Position numbers and translations under genes: made by a program. A model generated the notes under the pieces. That model was given only the letters and a program-made list of their open reading frames with translations. It did not search any database and was not told where the DNA came from. A stretch of 64,000 bases of DNA, taken from positions 8,897,319 through 8,961,318 of the forward strand of contig NZ_CP008953.1 of the NCBI RefSeq assembly GCF_000732925.1, written 5' to 3'. This DNA is from Amycolatopsis japonica. GTDB lineage: Bacteria; Actinomycetota; Actinomycetes; Mycobacteriales; Pseudonocardiaceae. The first letter of the stretch is position 1; each line of letters opens with the position of its first letter. Below, piece by piece: positions 26,701 to 34,249 of this stretch.

Positions 26701-28049
26701 CGCCGCTGGGCATGAAACTGATGCACGTCGGTGTCCCGGAGGGCCCGGCCGCGCAGCACACCGACGGGCACATCACGCGGACGGAGACCTCGTCGACGCG
26801 GCCCGTCGACCCGCGGATCGCGTTCGCGCGGCCGGATCAGCCGGCGGTGGACCCGCGGATCGCGTTCGCCAGGGAAGACACGCCCGACGTGCAGCCGTCG
26901 CGGATCGGGCCGGACGGCCGTCCGATCGTCACTCCGCCGCGCGACGCGGGCTACGGCATGGCGTCCGACGAGCCGTCGCATGGAGGCCGGGCCGACGTCG
27001 AACGGTTCCTGAACGATCCCGAGGTCGCGGCCGCGGTCGACGGACTCGACCCGGACAAGAAGCGGGCCGTCCACGAGGACGAAAACGGCGTCAAGCACGA
27101 CGTCGGCCCGATGCGGGACTTCATCCGCGAGCACCTGCCCGCGCATCCGGAACTCGTCCGGCTGATGGAGCACCCCGACAACGCGTACCTGCGGGCTTCG
27201 CTGCTGAACAACCCGATGACCATCGGCAGCCTGCTGCTGCACCCGGAAGCCATCCCGATCCTCGAAGACGCCCTGCGTGACGTCGAGGAACGCGGCCACC
27301 AGATGATCGACGACGTCCACCAGGACGGTCCTGGCGACACCCCGCTCACGCAGGAGCAGCGGGACCTCGCGAACGCGGCGGCGGACATCGCCGCCGACGT
27401 GGAACCGGGCGATCAGTACCACGCCGGCTTCGATCGCGCGGACAAGGGCGACACCGCGAAGATCCAGGAGTTCCTGGACGCCGAGCGGGAGGCTTGGCCG
27501 CAGAACCAGGGCGATCTCAACCGGATCGCCGAGCGGATCGCGGCCGACAACAACGGCGAGTCCTCAGGACGTCCCGGCCCGAAGGACGACGACCGCGCGA
27601 AGGCGAAGATCGAGGGCTACGACGGCGACGCGTCGAAACTCACCGACCTGGTGGGCGTGAAGATCCAGTTCGACACGCTGGCCGACGTCTACAACGCGCT
27701 GAACGCGGTGATGGCCGATCCGGATCTCCGGATCGTCAGCTTCGACGACCGGTTCGCGAATCCGCAGGACAGCGGGTACCGCGATCTGCAGATGAACGTC
27801 CGGCTGCCGAACGGGCACGTCGCCGAACTGCGGCTGCACCTGCGGCATATCGACACCGTCTCGGCCTACGAACACGCCTTGTACGAGGTCCGCCGCGACT
27901 TCCCGACGTACAACCGGACACTGGACGCGGACAACAAGAAGCGGTTGTCCCCGGAGCAGGCCCTGCTGGAAGCGGCCCTGATGGACCGGGTCCGGGAGAA
28001 GTTCATGGCCGGTCTCCGCAAGGGCCTGCCGCCGGAGGAGAGCACGTGA
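20796..28049 (+). CDS. giant multidomain type VII-type effector: two ART, two papain-like and one RelA/SpoT-like domain
   Basis: This 2417-residue protein begins with a CpnT-like WXG module (WLLPIVVGESWPEGDED, residues 10-26) and a long hydrophobic helix (about 108-135). A Ser/Asp-rich region (about 350-400), a Pro/Gln/Gly-rich stalk (about 455-850) and ten PKD repeats (854-913) follow. Then come five domains. ART-like 1 (about 923-1130) has R1042, S1073-T1074-S1075 and E1111/E1113. Papain-like 1 (about 1268-1440) has Ser1313 and Arg1401 where Cys and His belong. ART-like 2 (about 1487-1690) has R1602, S1633-S1634-T1635 and E1671/E1673. Papain-like 2 (Tox-PL, about 1816-1980) has C1861, H1942 and D1957. 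A RelA/SpoT-synthetase-like domain (about 2208-2412) has SGYRDL and E2344. Export is inferred; no ESX core gene is present. Domains were recognised by eye. Confidence 0.85.
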   Translation: MGMEMPDAVKWLLPIVVGESWPEGDEDKLRELRDAWHNASKAIQPIADTATKGATEVLGGWSGQGAEKFAEAWKKFVEGDEAYFKSLADSSKALGDSCNATALDVEYTKYMIIISLVILAAQIVAMIAAAAVTFGGSTAGIAPAQIATRMTVQMIFRQLMQKLAQEGFKKVAKELLEKLLKEGLKKIGKEVLQNTAMNLAMDAGIQGLQMAKGDRDSWDFSKTKDSAISGAVDGVVGAGSSSIGKGATKGLSDSVGGQIVDSAARGAVRGAAEGVASTVGQAAVTGDLDKLSAKDVLMGASGGAVGGGVDGAKSQIGDIKAANTPGPAAGDGPTTPDVDSGDSGTPSRTPGSSDSGSSSRSDSSSSDSGSSRSDSGSSSDSGSSSDSSSRSDSSPDPAPRSTSDSDPSPRSSSADPQPQRAADGDRVSQSSTQAPERPADTGDGQRAAQTHQNAPVADNGSGQQQQQQQQAAAGNQQQAPAAQSQAPAQAPAASPAQTPASSPAPSSSSQGPASSPSQGPASSPAPSPSHGPSPSPSQSSAMPPAASSGAPSSSGGYGMASGSSAPSGGYGMAPGGNPPGNGPTPGGFPPGGHDPSRPPRPNDGVQAAGLAGNGGPQQPRFDQPPAPMPFQGQQPMQPPPPGGFAPPPPPPPGGGGGPMPHRGQQGPMGPRPTGPQPPPPGQGGHPQDRGPRQRPQQPPQPPPPPGPPRPPQGYQGRPGPGPNGGVPPRPQTPPPGPPPGNRGPGGYPPPPPRPQHPGNGPFPGNRGPMPPPPPGHHPGQPGRPGQQPGRPMPPGAEPPRFGGPQRPPQVPAPRPGHDGNAGPQQPQRPPQQQPPVRPVEHAPQQVPQDHGANAPKDTELPKDTQAPKDVEAPKDTEVPKDTETPKDVESPKDTDAPKDTDAPNDVEAPKDTEAPTPDDRATVDEPYLTDPDFRTDDPAAYRALAETQIDKRGFDKDTGEARSEQVRREGLAKRDAHEDPRVKQMSDQGAYAVHSYTRTDMAERITHAQRHGGPELDALRPHIEAITSGLNEMPAYDGLVSRRVNFNGNESAIRAFLEAHAKGQVMVDPQMLSTSRVTPDHPRSTFPGEVEMRIQSKTGRHIEDLASKKDEREVLMKSATQLRVTDVKMGPGHPEHPDYKKRLDDGSPNDLPKWIVECEEVVPGDDGHLSPDEVHQKVAERRDYNNAVQERLAQEAADQEAQLRRDHPELFQTQGLGGLETKLADGKGGWTDVTDAPVRELPKPPREHTPDGGWSELAKPLEEGGTPVIHAGSTETPHQQVRLVMDELPAIGEANTRNYYAPESWKDGYQTNSAEALVAFENRMDGGDAVAGPSTGGSPLQHVSDRLGGQWSDRNGFADVARELGERPVGARTAVAFEHHAPADPNAPEGSPRSKDRIETRIVAAVNTPHGVVFADPMTGRLATLPDDPTSIKAMPMGGGDAPHVHSPEAPETTHTDKTDKTGEAETPVQEQAPKTEVDIAERLKGPEETPARLDESYLGDENFRGTPEDHKSLRDRYDSADLAEQAREKALRRLEASPLKDRVSPEAAEAIYSYSREHAYAINEANRKGESHPDFENAQRSTRAIVGALNELPDFHGEAIRGIDTKGDMQAAAIMAAHYEPGQTVPEPTMTSSTIKTSPDTKSKFGQDVEIHIVSKTGKDVSSLAENPGENEAINKPATQLYVHSKEFKTPPLVDRPKWVIHAEEVTPGDPRYLDPDTAKQKMDERRARHAAEAPELARLAQAQSMARLGGFDEPQTPHLTAENPAEHGVADADKGPEYGEQPAQDHSATDDTAELPVPERDYSSMAVATNPPSEPAIHAGSASPEQQAAYIADRHPRLGEVNPHFNDPDALANGYRSNCTRTPGAYMDRLNGIDSTADPLLVHEMDSRGTLEHVEDRFGGQFSDRADYDAVIREMRGMPTDHHAVVAVKYLDENGVERGHVAMVANTRDGVAFLDPQSGALMNLPHPPLGMKLMHVGVPEGPAAQHTDGHITRTETSSTRPVDPRIAFARPDQPAVDPRIAFAREDTPDVQPSRIGPDGRPIVTPPRDAGYGMASDEPSHGGRADVERFLNDPEVAAAVDGLDPDKKRAVHEDENGVKHDVGPMRDFIREHLPAHPELVRLMEHPDNAYLRASLLNNPMTIGSLLLHPEAIPILEDALRDVEERGHQMIDDVHQDGPGDTPLTQEQRDLANAAADIAADVEPGDQYHAGFDRADKGDTAKIQEFLDAEREAWPQNQGDLNRIAERIAADNNGESSGRPGPKDDDRAKAKIEGYDGDASKLTDLVGVKIQFDTLADVYNALNAVMADPDLRIVSFDDRFANPQDSGYRDLQMNVRLPNGHVAELRLHLRHIDTVSAYEHALYEVRRDFPTYNRTLDADNKKRLSPEQALLEAALMDRVREKFMAGLRKGLPPEEST
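23355..23534 (+). repeat. ten tandem 18-bp repeats inside the effector gene
   Basis: Ten consecutive six-codon units encode (A/L/V/T/S)P(K/N)D(T/V)(E/Q/D), residues 854-913 of the effector. They form a charged spacer between the Pro-rich stalk and the first ADP-ribosyltransferase-like domain. Copy number is likely to vary between strains. Confidence 0.85.
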
Positions 28050-28492
28050 TCCAGACACCGTCCTTCTACACGTACTTCGGGAAGACGTACCGCGTCGAGT
28101 CGACTCCCGACGGGGGCCTGACGGGTTACCTCCTCAACCTGAGCTCCGGCGAGTTCGACGAAAAGCCGGAGCACGTGCGCGAGGTCCTGCGGGCGATGGC
28201 GAGTTCGGACATCAGCAAGGTGCCCGAGGAGAGGTTCGTCCAGGAGACCGAACGAGCCCGCGCGTACGAGCTCAAGGGCGACGGTCCGATCTTCGCGCTG
28301 TACGAGACCATCGACGGCCTCTACCAGCAGGCCAAGAGCGAGAACCGGCGCGTGGAACCGCAGGAATCGGCGTTGATCAAGTCGCTGCGCAAACGCACGT
28401 TCAAGATGTGGGAGGACGAGCTGGCCCGCCGCGCCGCCGGTGAGCCGCCGTCGTTCCGCGCGGAGCCGCGTTTCCCGAACCGGGCGCGATGA
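28046..28492 (+). CDS. small cytoplasmic protein, candidate immunity protein
   Basis: I do not recognise this 148-residue protein. It has an N-terminal strand-rich part (YFGKTYRVESTPDGGLTGYLL), then helical and highly charged segments and a basic C-terminus. It has no signal peptide or membrane helix. Its GTG start overlaps the effector's stop (GTGA) and its own stop overlaps the next start (ATGA), so it is tightly coupled to the effector. Position right after a toxin's C-terminal warhead is typical for an immunity protein, here possibly against the RelA/SpoT-like domain. This is inferred from context only. Confidence 0.7.
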   Translation: MIQTPSFYTYFGKTYRVESTPDGGLTGYLLNLSSGEFDEKPEHVREVLRAMASSDISKVPEERFVQETERARAYELKGDGPIFALYETIDGLYQQAKSENRRVEPQESALIKSLRKRTFKMWEDELARRAAGEPPSFRAEPRFPNRAR

Positions 28493-29967
28493 TTCACGTG
28501 GAACAACTGACTCCGGAACACCAGCGCGGACTGCTGGTCCAGATCGGCAGGCTCATCCTGGCGGGTATCGCCGACCCCGCCCATGCCGCGGTCGCCGATT
28601 TCCGGCAGATCGGGGAGCACACCGAACTCGAGGGCCACAACCTCGCGCCCGCGCCCGAGCTGAACGAGCTCTTCGGCAGGCTCCGCACCGGGATGTACGC
28701 GACCGGCCGGGGGACCTGGCTGCAGTCGCGGTTCACGCTGAAGCCCGACGGCACCTTCGACTTCGACTTCACCCTCGACGACGAGCCGTCGTGGACCGAG
28801 ACTCCGCCGACTTCGGCGTACCCGGACGAGTTGGCCACGTTCCCGCGCGAGGACGAGCACGTCCCGGACTGGTGGCGGCTGCGCGCGCAGCTTCCGTTGC
28901 GGGTCGAGTTCCGGCACGCCCGGATCGTCGACGCGTACACCGAGGGCGAGCCGCCGGTGGTGGACCGGCCGGAGCTCGACGAGTCCGAAGCGCCGCTGGT
29001 CGCGCAGTACCTCGAACGGGAACCGGCGATCCTGTCCGGCAGCGGCCTCGGCAAGGACATCTTCGATCCGGAGGCCGACGGCGACGTCCCGGAGAGCTAC
29101 CACACCGACGGCACCTGGATCTGGCACGCGTCCGTACCGCACTACCTGCGGAAATACGGGATCCCGCCGGAGCCGGAGCTGGTCGCGCACATCCGCGGCC
29201 AGCGGTTCCAGCCGCCGTACGTCGAACATCTGGTGCGGCGGACCGCGGAAGCGGATCTGCTCGGGAAGCCGAGACCGAGACCGGGCCGCTCCGACGTCAA
29301 GAAGACCGAGGGCGACATCGCCGCGGAGCTGGAGACGTCGCCGAATCCGGAGCTGACCGACGAAGAACTCCTGGTCGTGCTGGTCAGCAGGCTCGGCGAG
29401 CACGCCGTCTGGCCCGAGGCCTACCGCATCGGCGACCGCGCGGACGGCGCCTGGTGCCTCAACTTCACCGAGAAGGGTTGGGAGGTCGCGGCCTACTCGG
29501 ACGGCGCCGCGGTCTCGCCGAAGTATTTCGACAAGCTCGAAGACGCGTCGCATCAGCTTCTCGGCGCGGTTCTGCTGCATCCGGCGCGGATGACCGCCGG
29601 ACACGAGACGCCGCTGGAGACGGCGAAGGAACTCGCCGACTGGCCGGTGCACGCGGCGCCGGGTGAGCCTCCCCTCACCTTGCTCCGCAACAAGCGCGTC
29701 AGCCGGATGGTCGCCGGTACGGTCGTACTGCGGTTCGGCGAGGAAACCGGCAATCTGGTTCACCACGGAGGGGTACGGTTCGCCACGACGTCCCTGCCGC
29801 TGGAACGGGAGCGCGTCGGTGGGACCTACCGGCTGCGACGCCCGCTCCACGTGATCATCGGTGTCACCGTCCCTTGGGCGAACATGCCTGGTGGGGCGGT
29901 GGCCTACGTGCTCCCGAGGACCATCGCCGAGCACGTGTCCGACGGCAGCCTGGAGAGGATCGAGTAG
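28489..29967 (+). CDS. TNT-domain protein with N-terminal YezG-like domain (copy 1)
   Basis: This 492-residue protein has an N-terminal YezG-like (DUF600 immunity) domain, about residues 1-125, with GTWLQSRF and LATFPREDEHVPDW. A middle domain contains HTDGTWIWHASVPHYLRKYG (about 205-225). A C-terminal TNT domain (about 395-492) has RFGEETGNLVH and VPWANMPGGAVAYVLP. TNT is the NAD+ glycohydrolase domain of M. tuberculosis CpnT. The position where CpnT TNT has a Gln after the Gly pair appears to be Ala here, so activity is uncertain. There is no signal peptide. The protein could be a toxin carrying its own immunity-like domain, or an immunity protein built from a toxin fold. A paralogue is at 35409. 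Confidence 0.75.
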   Translation: MIHVEQLTPEHQRGLLVQIGRLILAGIADPAHAAVADFRQIGEHTELEGHNLAPAPELNELFGRLRTGMYATGRGTWLQSRFTLKPDGTFDFDFTLDDEPSWTETPPTSAYPDELATFPREDEHVPDWWRLRAQLPLRVEFRHARIVDAYTEGEPPVVDRPELDESEAPLVAQYLEREPAILSGSGLGKDIFDPEADGDVPESYHTDGTWIWHASVPHYLRKYGIPPEPELVAHIRGQRFQPPYVEHLVRRTAEADLLGKPRPRPGRSDVKKTEGDIAAELETSPNPELTDEELLVVLVSRLGEHAVWPEAYRIGDRADGAWCLNFTEKGWEVAAYSDGAAVSPKYFDKLEDASHQLLGAVLLHPARMTAGHETPLETAKELADWPVHAAPGEPPLTLLRNKRVSRMVAGTVVLRFGEETGNLVHHGGVRFATTSLPLERERVGGTYRLRRPLHVIIGVTVPWANMPGGAVAYVLPRTIAEHVSDGSLERIE

Positions 29968-32214
29968 GTGGAATCGGCGGAAGCGGTAGCCAAGGTCGAA
30001 GAGTGGCTGCGCGCGGTCCACGGTCCGGACGTGTCCGAACCGGGCGGCGCCGGCCTGCGTGTGAACCACGAGAAGGTCCTGCGCATCCCTGAGGGCTGGT
30101 CGGTCCCCTACAACACGATCGCCTTCCTCGACGAGGGTCACGCCGAGAAGGAGATCTTCCCGCCGCCGTCGGTGATCGTGCGCGAACCCGACGGCGAGCT
30201 GCGCCAGGCGCATCCGCAGCCCGGCGGGCTCAGCGTCCCGGTCGCGTTCCCCGGCCAGGAGGCCTGGCGCGAGGTCGTCGACCCCGAGTACGCGAAGTCC
30301 GGTCTCGGTGACCTCGGCGTCCCGCCGGCGGTCGTCGCGGGCTGGGTCAAGGTCAACGCGGAAGGCGTGCAGACCGGGGAGGAACGGGAGAACCCCGAAT
30401 ACAAGGCCGGGCCGGTCCGCCGTGGTTACCCGAAGCCGGAGAACAAGCTCGAAACGCTGCTGTCGTTCGCCAGCGTCGGCTGGCTGACCAGGGAACAGCT
30501 GCTCATCGGGCTGCTGCGCTGCGAGGTCTACGTCCCGCTCGACCTGGCGTCGGGCAAGACGGAGCGGTTCTACTTCAACGAAGAACGCGCCGAGCTGCGT
30601 GTCTTCAGTTCGACCAGGAATCTCCCGTCCCGCGAACACGGGTACTGGAAGGTCGACATCGCCACTCTGGCCGGGTACGAGAGCCCGCCGAACCTCGTGA
30701 TCAACGGCGGTCCCGCGACGTTCGAGGACGTCAGCGGCGCCGAGCTCGCCGAGACCGCGCAGCGGTTCCCCCGCCGGGGCCCAGGTGTCGACGTCAACGA
30801 ACGCTGCCCGGAAGCGGAACCTGAGCTGGAGACCCTCGCCGCCGAAACCGCCGCGAAGATGGGCCTGGCCGAGCCGGTGAAGCCGCCACTGGCCGCGGCC
30901 GAGCGAGCACGCCGTCGCGGCTTCGAGCTGAGCGCCGAGGAATGCCAGAAGACCGTCCTCGGTCAGTCTTGGCTGGCCCGGCTCAAGCAGCCGGAGCCGC
31001 CTCGCGCCCGGCCGAACGACCTTCGGGCGAACGGCCTGGCGCCGGGCTACGACAACGAAGGCCAGATCCAGCCACGTCTGGACACCTTCGGCAAGTACTT
31101 CGACCGAGACCGCTCCAGCTCGCGTTACGGCTGGCAGCGCGTCACGGGCGCGTACGTGGGCTTCGCGCTCGGCGAGGCCCTCGGGGCGGCTGTCGACCGG
31201 ATGCGGCTCGACGAAATCCACAACACGTACGGCCCCGAGGGCGTCTCGGATCTGACGGTCGCCTTCGATCTGCCCGGTCGCGTCGGGCCGCTCACCCAGC
31301 GGCTGCTGTTCTACACCGAGGCCGTGATCCGCAGCCCGCATCGCGAGCAGCCGGAGAACCGCGACGCCGAAAAGGCGCTCGGCACGGTCGCCCGCAACTC
31401 GCTGATGCGCTGGCTGCACACCCAGGGCGCGCCGCTGGACAACGCGGACGGCTGGCTCGTGAAGGTGCCGGAGCTCCGCGTCCGCCGCACCCCCGACGAC
31501 GCCGAACTGAACGCGTACCACGCGCTGGCGACCGTCTCGCCGACGGCGATGCCGATGAGCGGGCCGGACGCGCTGGTCGCGGCGCTGCCGGCGGCGATGA
31601 CCGCGGCCGGGCCGGGGAGCGCGATGAGCGGCGGCGTCCGGCAAGCGGTCCGCGACATCGTGGCGGTCACGCATCCCGGCGAGGTCGACGTCGAAGCGGC
31701 GACCTACCTGACCTGGCTGTTCGAACCGGCGCTGACCTCGGAGGCGTTCAGCTACCCGATCTGGAACACCTCCCGCGAGATCTTCAGCGACCAGAACCCG
31801 CACCAGCGGGGACCGGTCTGGGCGGATCTCAAGGCGATGGTCGCGGAATCGGTGCCGTTCTTCGGCAAACACGGCCTGCCCGACCTGCGGGTCCCGGAGC
31901 TGATCGGCGACGGCAAGGGCACGCTTTCCGTGCTGGGCCGCGCGTTCGCGGCGCTGTCCGGCTTCGAGAACTATCCGGAGCAGGCGCTGCTGCGGGCGGT
32001 CAACCACTCGGGCCGCAGCGCGATCACCGGCGCCATCGCCGGCGCGCTGCTCGGCGCCCGCACCGGTATCCCGGGGCTGCCGCAGAAGTGGGTCGAGCAG
32101 CTGGAACTGCGTTACCTGCTGGAGAACATCGCCACGGACGCGTTCTGGCACTTCGACCGCCATTCGGCGCTGCACGAGGTCGACGGCTGGTCCCAGCGGT
32201 ATCCCCGCTGGTGA
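29968..32214 (+). CDS. YrhB/SseB-like protein with degenerate ADP-ribosylglycohydrolase domain (copy 1)
   Basis: This 748-residue protein has a YrhB/Imm35-like N-terminal domain (KVEEWLRAV ... VLRIPEGWSVPYNTI), an SseB-like domain (about 160-265; ending with NLVINGGPATF) and a C-terminal ADP-ribosylglycohydrolase-like domain (about 375-748). In that domain GEALG is kept. The DDTQ metal site is V-G-P-L-T-Q (P441, L442), and the C-terminal site is VNHSG followed by RSAIT in place of DSDST (R683, A685). These replace the metal-binding Asp residues, so hydrolysis of ADP-ribose is unlikely. Start GTG abuts the TNT gene stop with no gap. A blocking rather than enzymatic immunity role is inferred. 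Confidence 0.8.
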   Translation: MESAEAVAKVEEWLRAVHGPDVSEPGGAGLRVNHEKVLRIPEGWSVPYNTIAFLDEGHAEKEIFPPPSVIVREPDGELRQAHPQPGGLSVPVAFPGQEAWREVVDPEYAKSGLGDLGVPPAVVAGWVKVNAEGVQTGEERENPEYKAGPVRRGYPKPENKLETLLSFASVGWLTREQLLIGLLRCEVYVPLDLASGKTERFYFNEERAELRVFSSTRNLPSREHGYWKVDIATLAGYESPPNLVINGGPATFEDVSGAELAETAQRFPRRGPGVDVNERCPEAEPELETLAAETAAKMGLAEPVKPPLAAAERARRRGFELSAEECQKTVLGQSWLARLKQPEPPRARPNDLRANGLAPGYDNEGQIQPRLDTFGKYFDRDRSSSRYGWQRVTGAYVGFALGEALGAAVDRMRLDEIHNTYGPEGVSDLTVAFDLPGRVGPLTQRLLFYTEAVIRSPHREQPENRDAEKALGTVARNSLMRWLHTQGAPLDNADGWLVKVPELRVRRTPDDAELNAYHALATVSPTAMPMSGPDALVAALPAAMTAAGPGSAMSGGVRQAVRDIVAVTHPGEVDVEAATYLTWLFEPALTSEAFSYPIWNTSREIFSDQNPHQRGPVWADLKAMVAESVPFFGKHGLPDLRVPELIGDGKGTLSVLGRAFAALSGFENYPEQALLRAVNHSGRSAITGAIAGALLGARTGIPGLPQKWVEQLELRYLLENIATDAFWHFDRHSALHEVDGWSQRYPRW

Positions 32215-32221
32215 AACTGGA

Positions 32222-34246
32222 ATGGGGACGATGAACGAAGAGGAAGCCGTCAGCCGCGTCGAGGAATGGCTGACGGACCGAGGCGGGGAGGGGACCGGCG
32301 CGCTGCGGGTCCGCCGCGAGTACGTCGTGCGCGCGACCGACGGCTGGAACGTCACCTACAACACCGTCGGCTGGCTCGACGGCACCGATCCCGGCACGGG
32401 CCTGTTCCCCAGCCCGGTCGCGTTCGTCCCGGACGACGGCGGCGAGATCCGCCTCGACCTGGAGCTGATGGCCGTTTCGGCGGCGGGCGACGACCCGGAC
32501 GCGTTCACCCGGTGGGCGGAAGTCGTCGATCCCGAGTTCGATCCGGACGCGGTCCCCGGCCTGCCCGTGCCGAAGGCGGCGATCCTGCGCTGGGAGCAGC
32601 ACACGCTTCTCGGCGAGCCGACCGGCGCGGTCCGCGCGAACCCGGAGCATCGCCCCGGGCCTCGATTCTCCGGCCGCCCGGCGCCCGAAAGCCCGGTCGA
32701 GACGCTTCTCGGCTACCTCCGCGTCGAGTGGATCACGCCGGAGGAGTTCGTCCATTGGATGCTCGACCTCGAGGTGCTCGCCCCGGCGAAGGACGGCCAT
32801 CTGCAGGTCCGCGACTTCGGTGACGCAGGCGTGCGCTTCGTCGTCTACACCTCCGAAGCCCAGGTCCCGTCCGAGTACACGGTGTGGCAGCGGATCCAGC
32901 CCCGCGTGCTCCTGCGCCGGGGCAAGGACACCCCGGGCCTCGGCCTGCTGGTCAATCCCGGACGTCCGGAGACGTTCAACGTCTACCCGGAGACGCTGCG
33001 GCAGGTCGCCGACCTCGAACTCCCGGCCGGGACCGAACGCCCCGAATCCGTCGGGCGTCCCGCCTACTTCAGCGGGGAGTACGACACTCCGGCCGTCGCG
33101 AATCTGCGGAGCCTCGTCGACCAGGCGCGGGACAACGGCTACCCGCTGAGCGGCGAAGAGCTCACCCTCTTCACGCATGCCTCGACGCTGTCGTTCGAGC
33201 GCTCGCGGGCGAAGTACGACGGCCGTCCGCTGCCCGAACTGCCCGAAGACCTGTTCGCGAACGGGCTGGTCACGCACTACTACGACAACGGCGAGCCGCG
33301 TCCGAGCGCCTGGACGTTCGGGAAATTCTACGACCCGACGCTCCCCATCGGCAGCTTCGCGTACCCGCGGCTTCTCGGCGCGTACGTCGGCTTCGCGCTC
33401 GGAGACGCACTCGGCTCGGGCGCCGATCCTGCCGACGGCCTGCCGCTCGGCGGCCTGACCCGGCAGCTGCTGTTCCACACCGAATCGGTGATCCGCGGCC
33501 TGGACCCGACGCCGGACAAGCCCGAGATCCCGGCCTCGCTGCCCGCCGGCGGACGGCCGGACGGCTGGGTCGCCAAGGCCACCGCGTCCGCTGGACCGGC
33601 ACCCGCCGAGTTCTCGGCGATGCTGGCGACAGCGCTGGCCGCGACGGTGACCGGTGGCGTACAGGGGCCCGCCGACAGCACCTTCTACGCGATGAAGGTG
33701 GTCCGCGAACTGGTCGGTTCCGCGGCCGGTCACGAGGTCGTCCACGGCGCCGAACTGCTGGTGAACGTGTTCCGCGCCCAGCTCGCGGCCCAGAACGGCG
33801 AACCGGCGGTCGCGAACTTCCTCGAAGGCTTCGACGAGTACAGCGGCGAGGTCGGCGAGCTGGTCAAGACCGTGCTCGACCTCCGGAACGACATCGACGG
33901 AGACGACATCGAGCAGTTCGACAGCATCGGCGACGGCCGGACGCCGCTTTCGGTGCTCGGCCGGGCCCTGTTCGCCGCCGCCAAGCGCGGGTACGACCCC
34001 GAAGCGGCGCTGGCGCTGGCCGCTCGCGGCGGCTCGGTGACGGCCGCGCTGACCGGGGCGACGGTGGGCGCCAGGCTCACCGTGCCCGGCCTGCCGGAGG
34101 CCTGGCTCGCCGCGTACGACGGCCTCGGCGTCATCGACAATCTGGCGGGCGACGCCTATTACTACTTCAACCGCTTCGGCCTGCCCCGCGAGCCCGAAGA
34201 GCGGCGGCGCTGGGACGCGAACCGGTATCCACGAGGAGATCAGTAG
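32222..34246 (+). CDS. YrhB/SseB-like protein with degenerate ADP-ribosylglycohydrolase domain (copy 2)
   Basis: This 674-residue paralogue of the preceding gene has the same layout. It has a YrhB-like domain (EEWLTDR, then GWNVTYNTVGWLD), an SseB-like domain (about 150-270; LGLLVNPGRPETF) and a glycohydrolase-like domain from about residue 370. It keeps GAYVGFALGDALG. The DDTQ site reads GGLTRQ, and the C-terminal metal site reads ARGGSVTAALTG in place of SGDSDSTGS. So two or more metal-binding Asp residues are lost, and it should not be catalytic. The start ATG at 32222 is preferred; a second ATG at 32231 is possible. It is 7 bp from the upstream gene and 3 bp from the downstream ARH gene. 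Confidence 0.78.
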   Translation: MGTMNEEEAVSRVEEWLTDRGGEGTGALRVRREYVVRATDGWNVTYNTVGWLDGTDPGTGLFPSPVAFVPDDGGEIRLDLELMAVSAAGDDPDAFTRWAEVVDPEFDPDAVPGLPVPKAAILRWEQHTLLGEPTGAVRANPEHRPGPRFSGRPAPESPVETLLGYLRVEWITPEEFVHWMLDLEVLAPAKDGHLQVRDFGDAGVRFVVYTSEAQVPSEYTVWQRIQPRVLLRRGKDTPGLGLLVNPGRPETFNVYPETLRQVADLELPAGTERPESVGRPAYFSGEYDTPAVANLRSLVDQARDNGYPLSGEELTLFTHASTLSFERSRAKYDGRPLPELPEDLFANGLVTHYYDNGEPRPSAWTFGKFYDPTLPIGSFAYPRLLGAYVGFALGDALGSGADPADGLPLGGLTRQLLFHTESVIRGLDPTPDKPEIPASLPAGGRPDGWVAKATASAGPAPAEFSAMLATALAATVTGGVQGPADSTFYAMKVVRELVGSAAGHEVVHGAELLVNVFRAQLAAQNGEPAVANFLEGFDEYSGEVGELVKTVLDLRNDIDGDDIEQFDSIGDGRTPLSVLGRALFAAAKRGYDPEAALALAARGGSVTAALTGATVGARLTVPGLPEAWLAAYDGLGVIDNLAGDAYYYFNRFGLPREPEERRRWDANRYPRGDQ

Positions 34247-34249
34247 GCA

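Noticed and set aside
22344..27422. Long minus-strand open frame opposite the effector gene
   Set aside because: It is a shadow of the high-GC Pro/Ser/Ala-rich plus-strand gene; the plus-strand frame has domain motifs and the minus product is Arg/Gly-rich with no family.
28492..28507. parS-like sequence GATTCACGTGGAAC at the start of the TNT gene
   Set aside because: It has two mismatches to parS, and it lies in coding sequence far from the parAB cluster, so it is probably chance.
28321..32355. Long minus-strand frame opposite the TNT and ARH-like genes
   Set aside because: Shadow of the plus-strand genes, which have clear domains and coupled starts.
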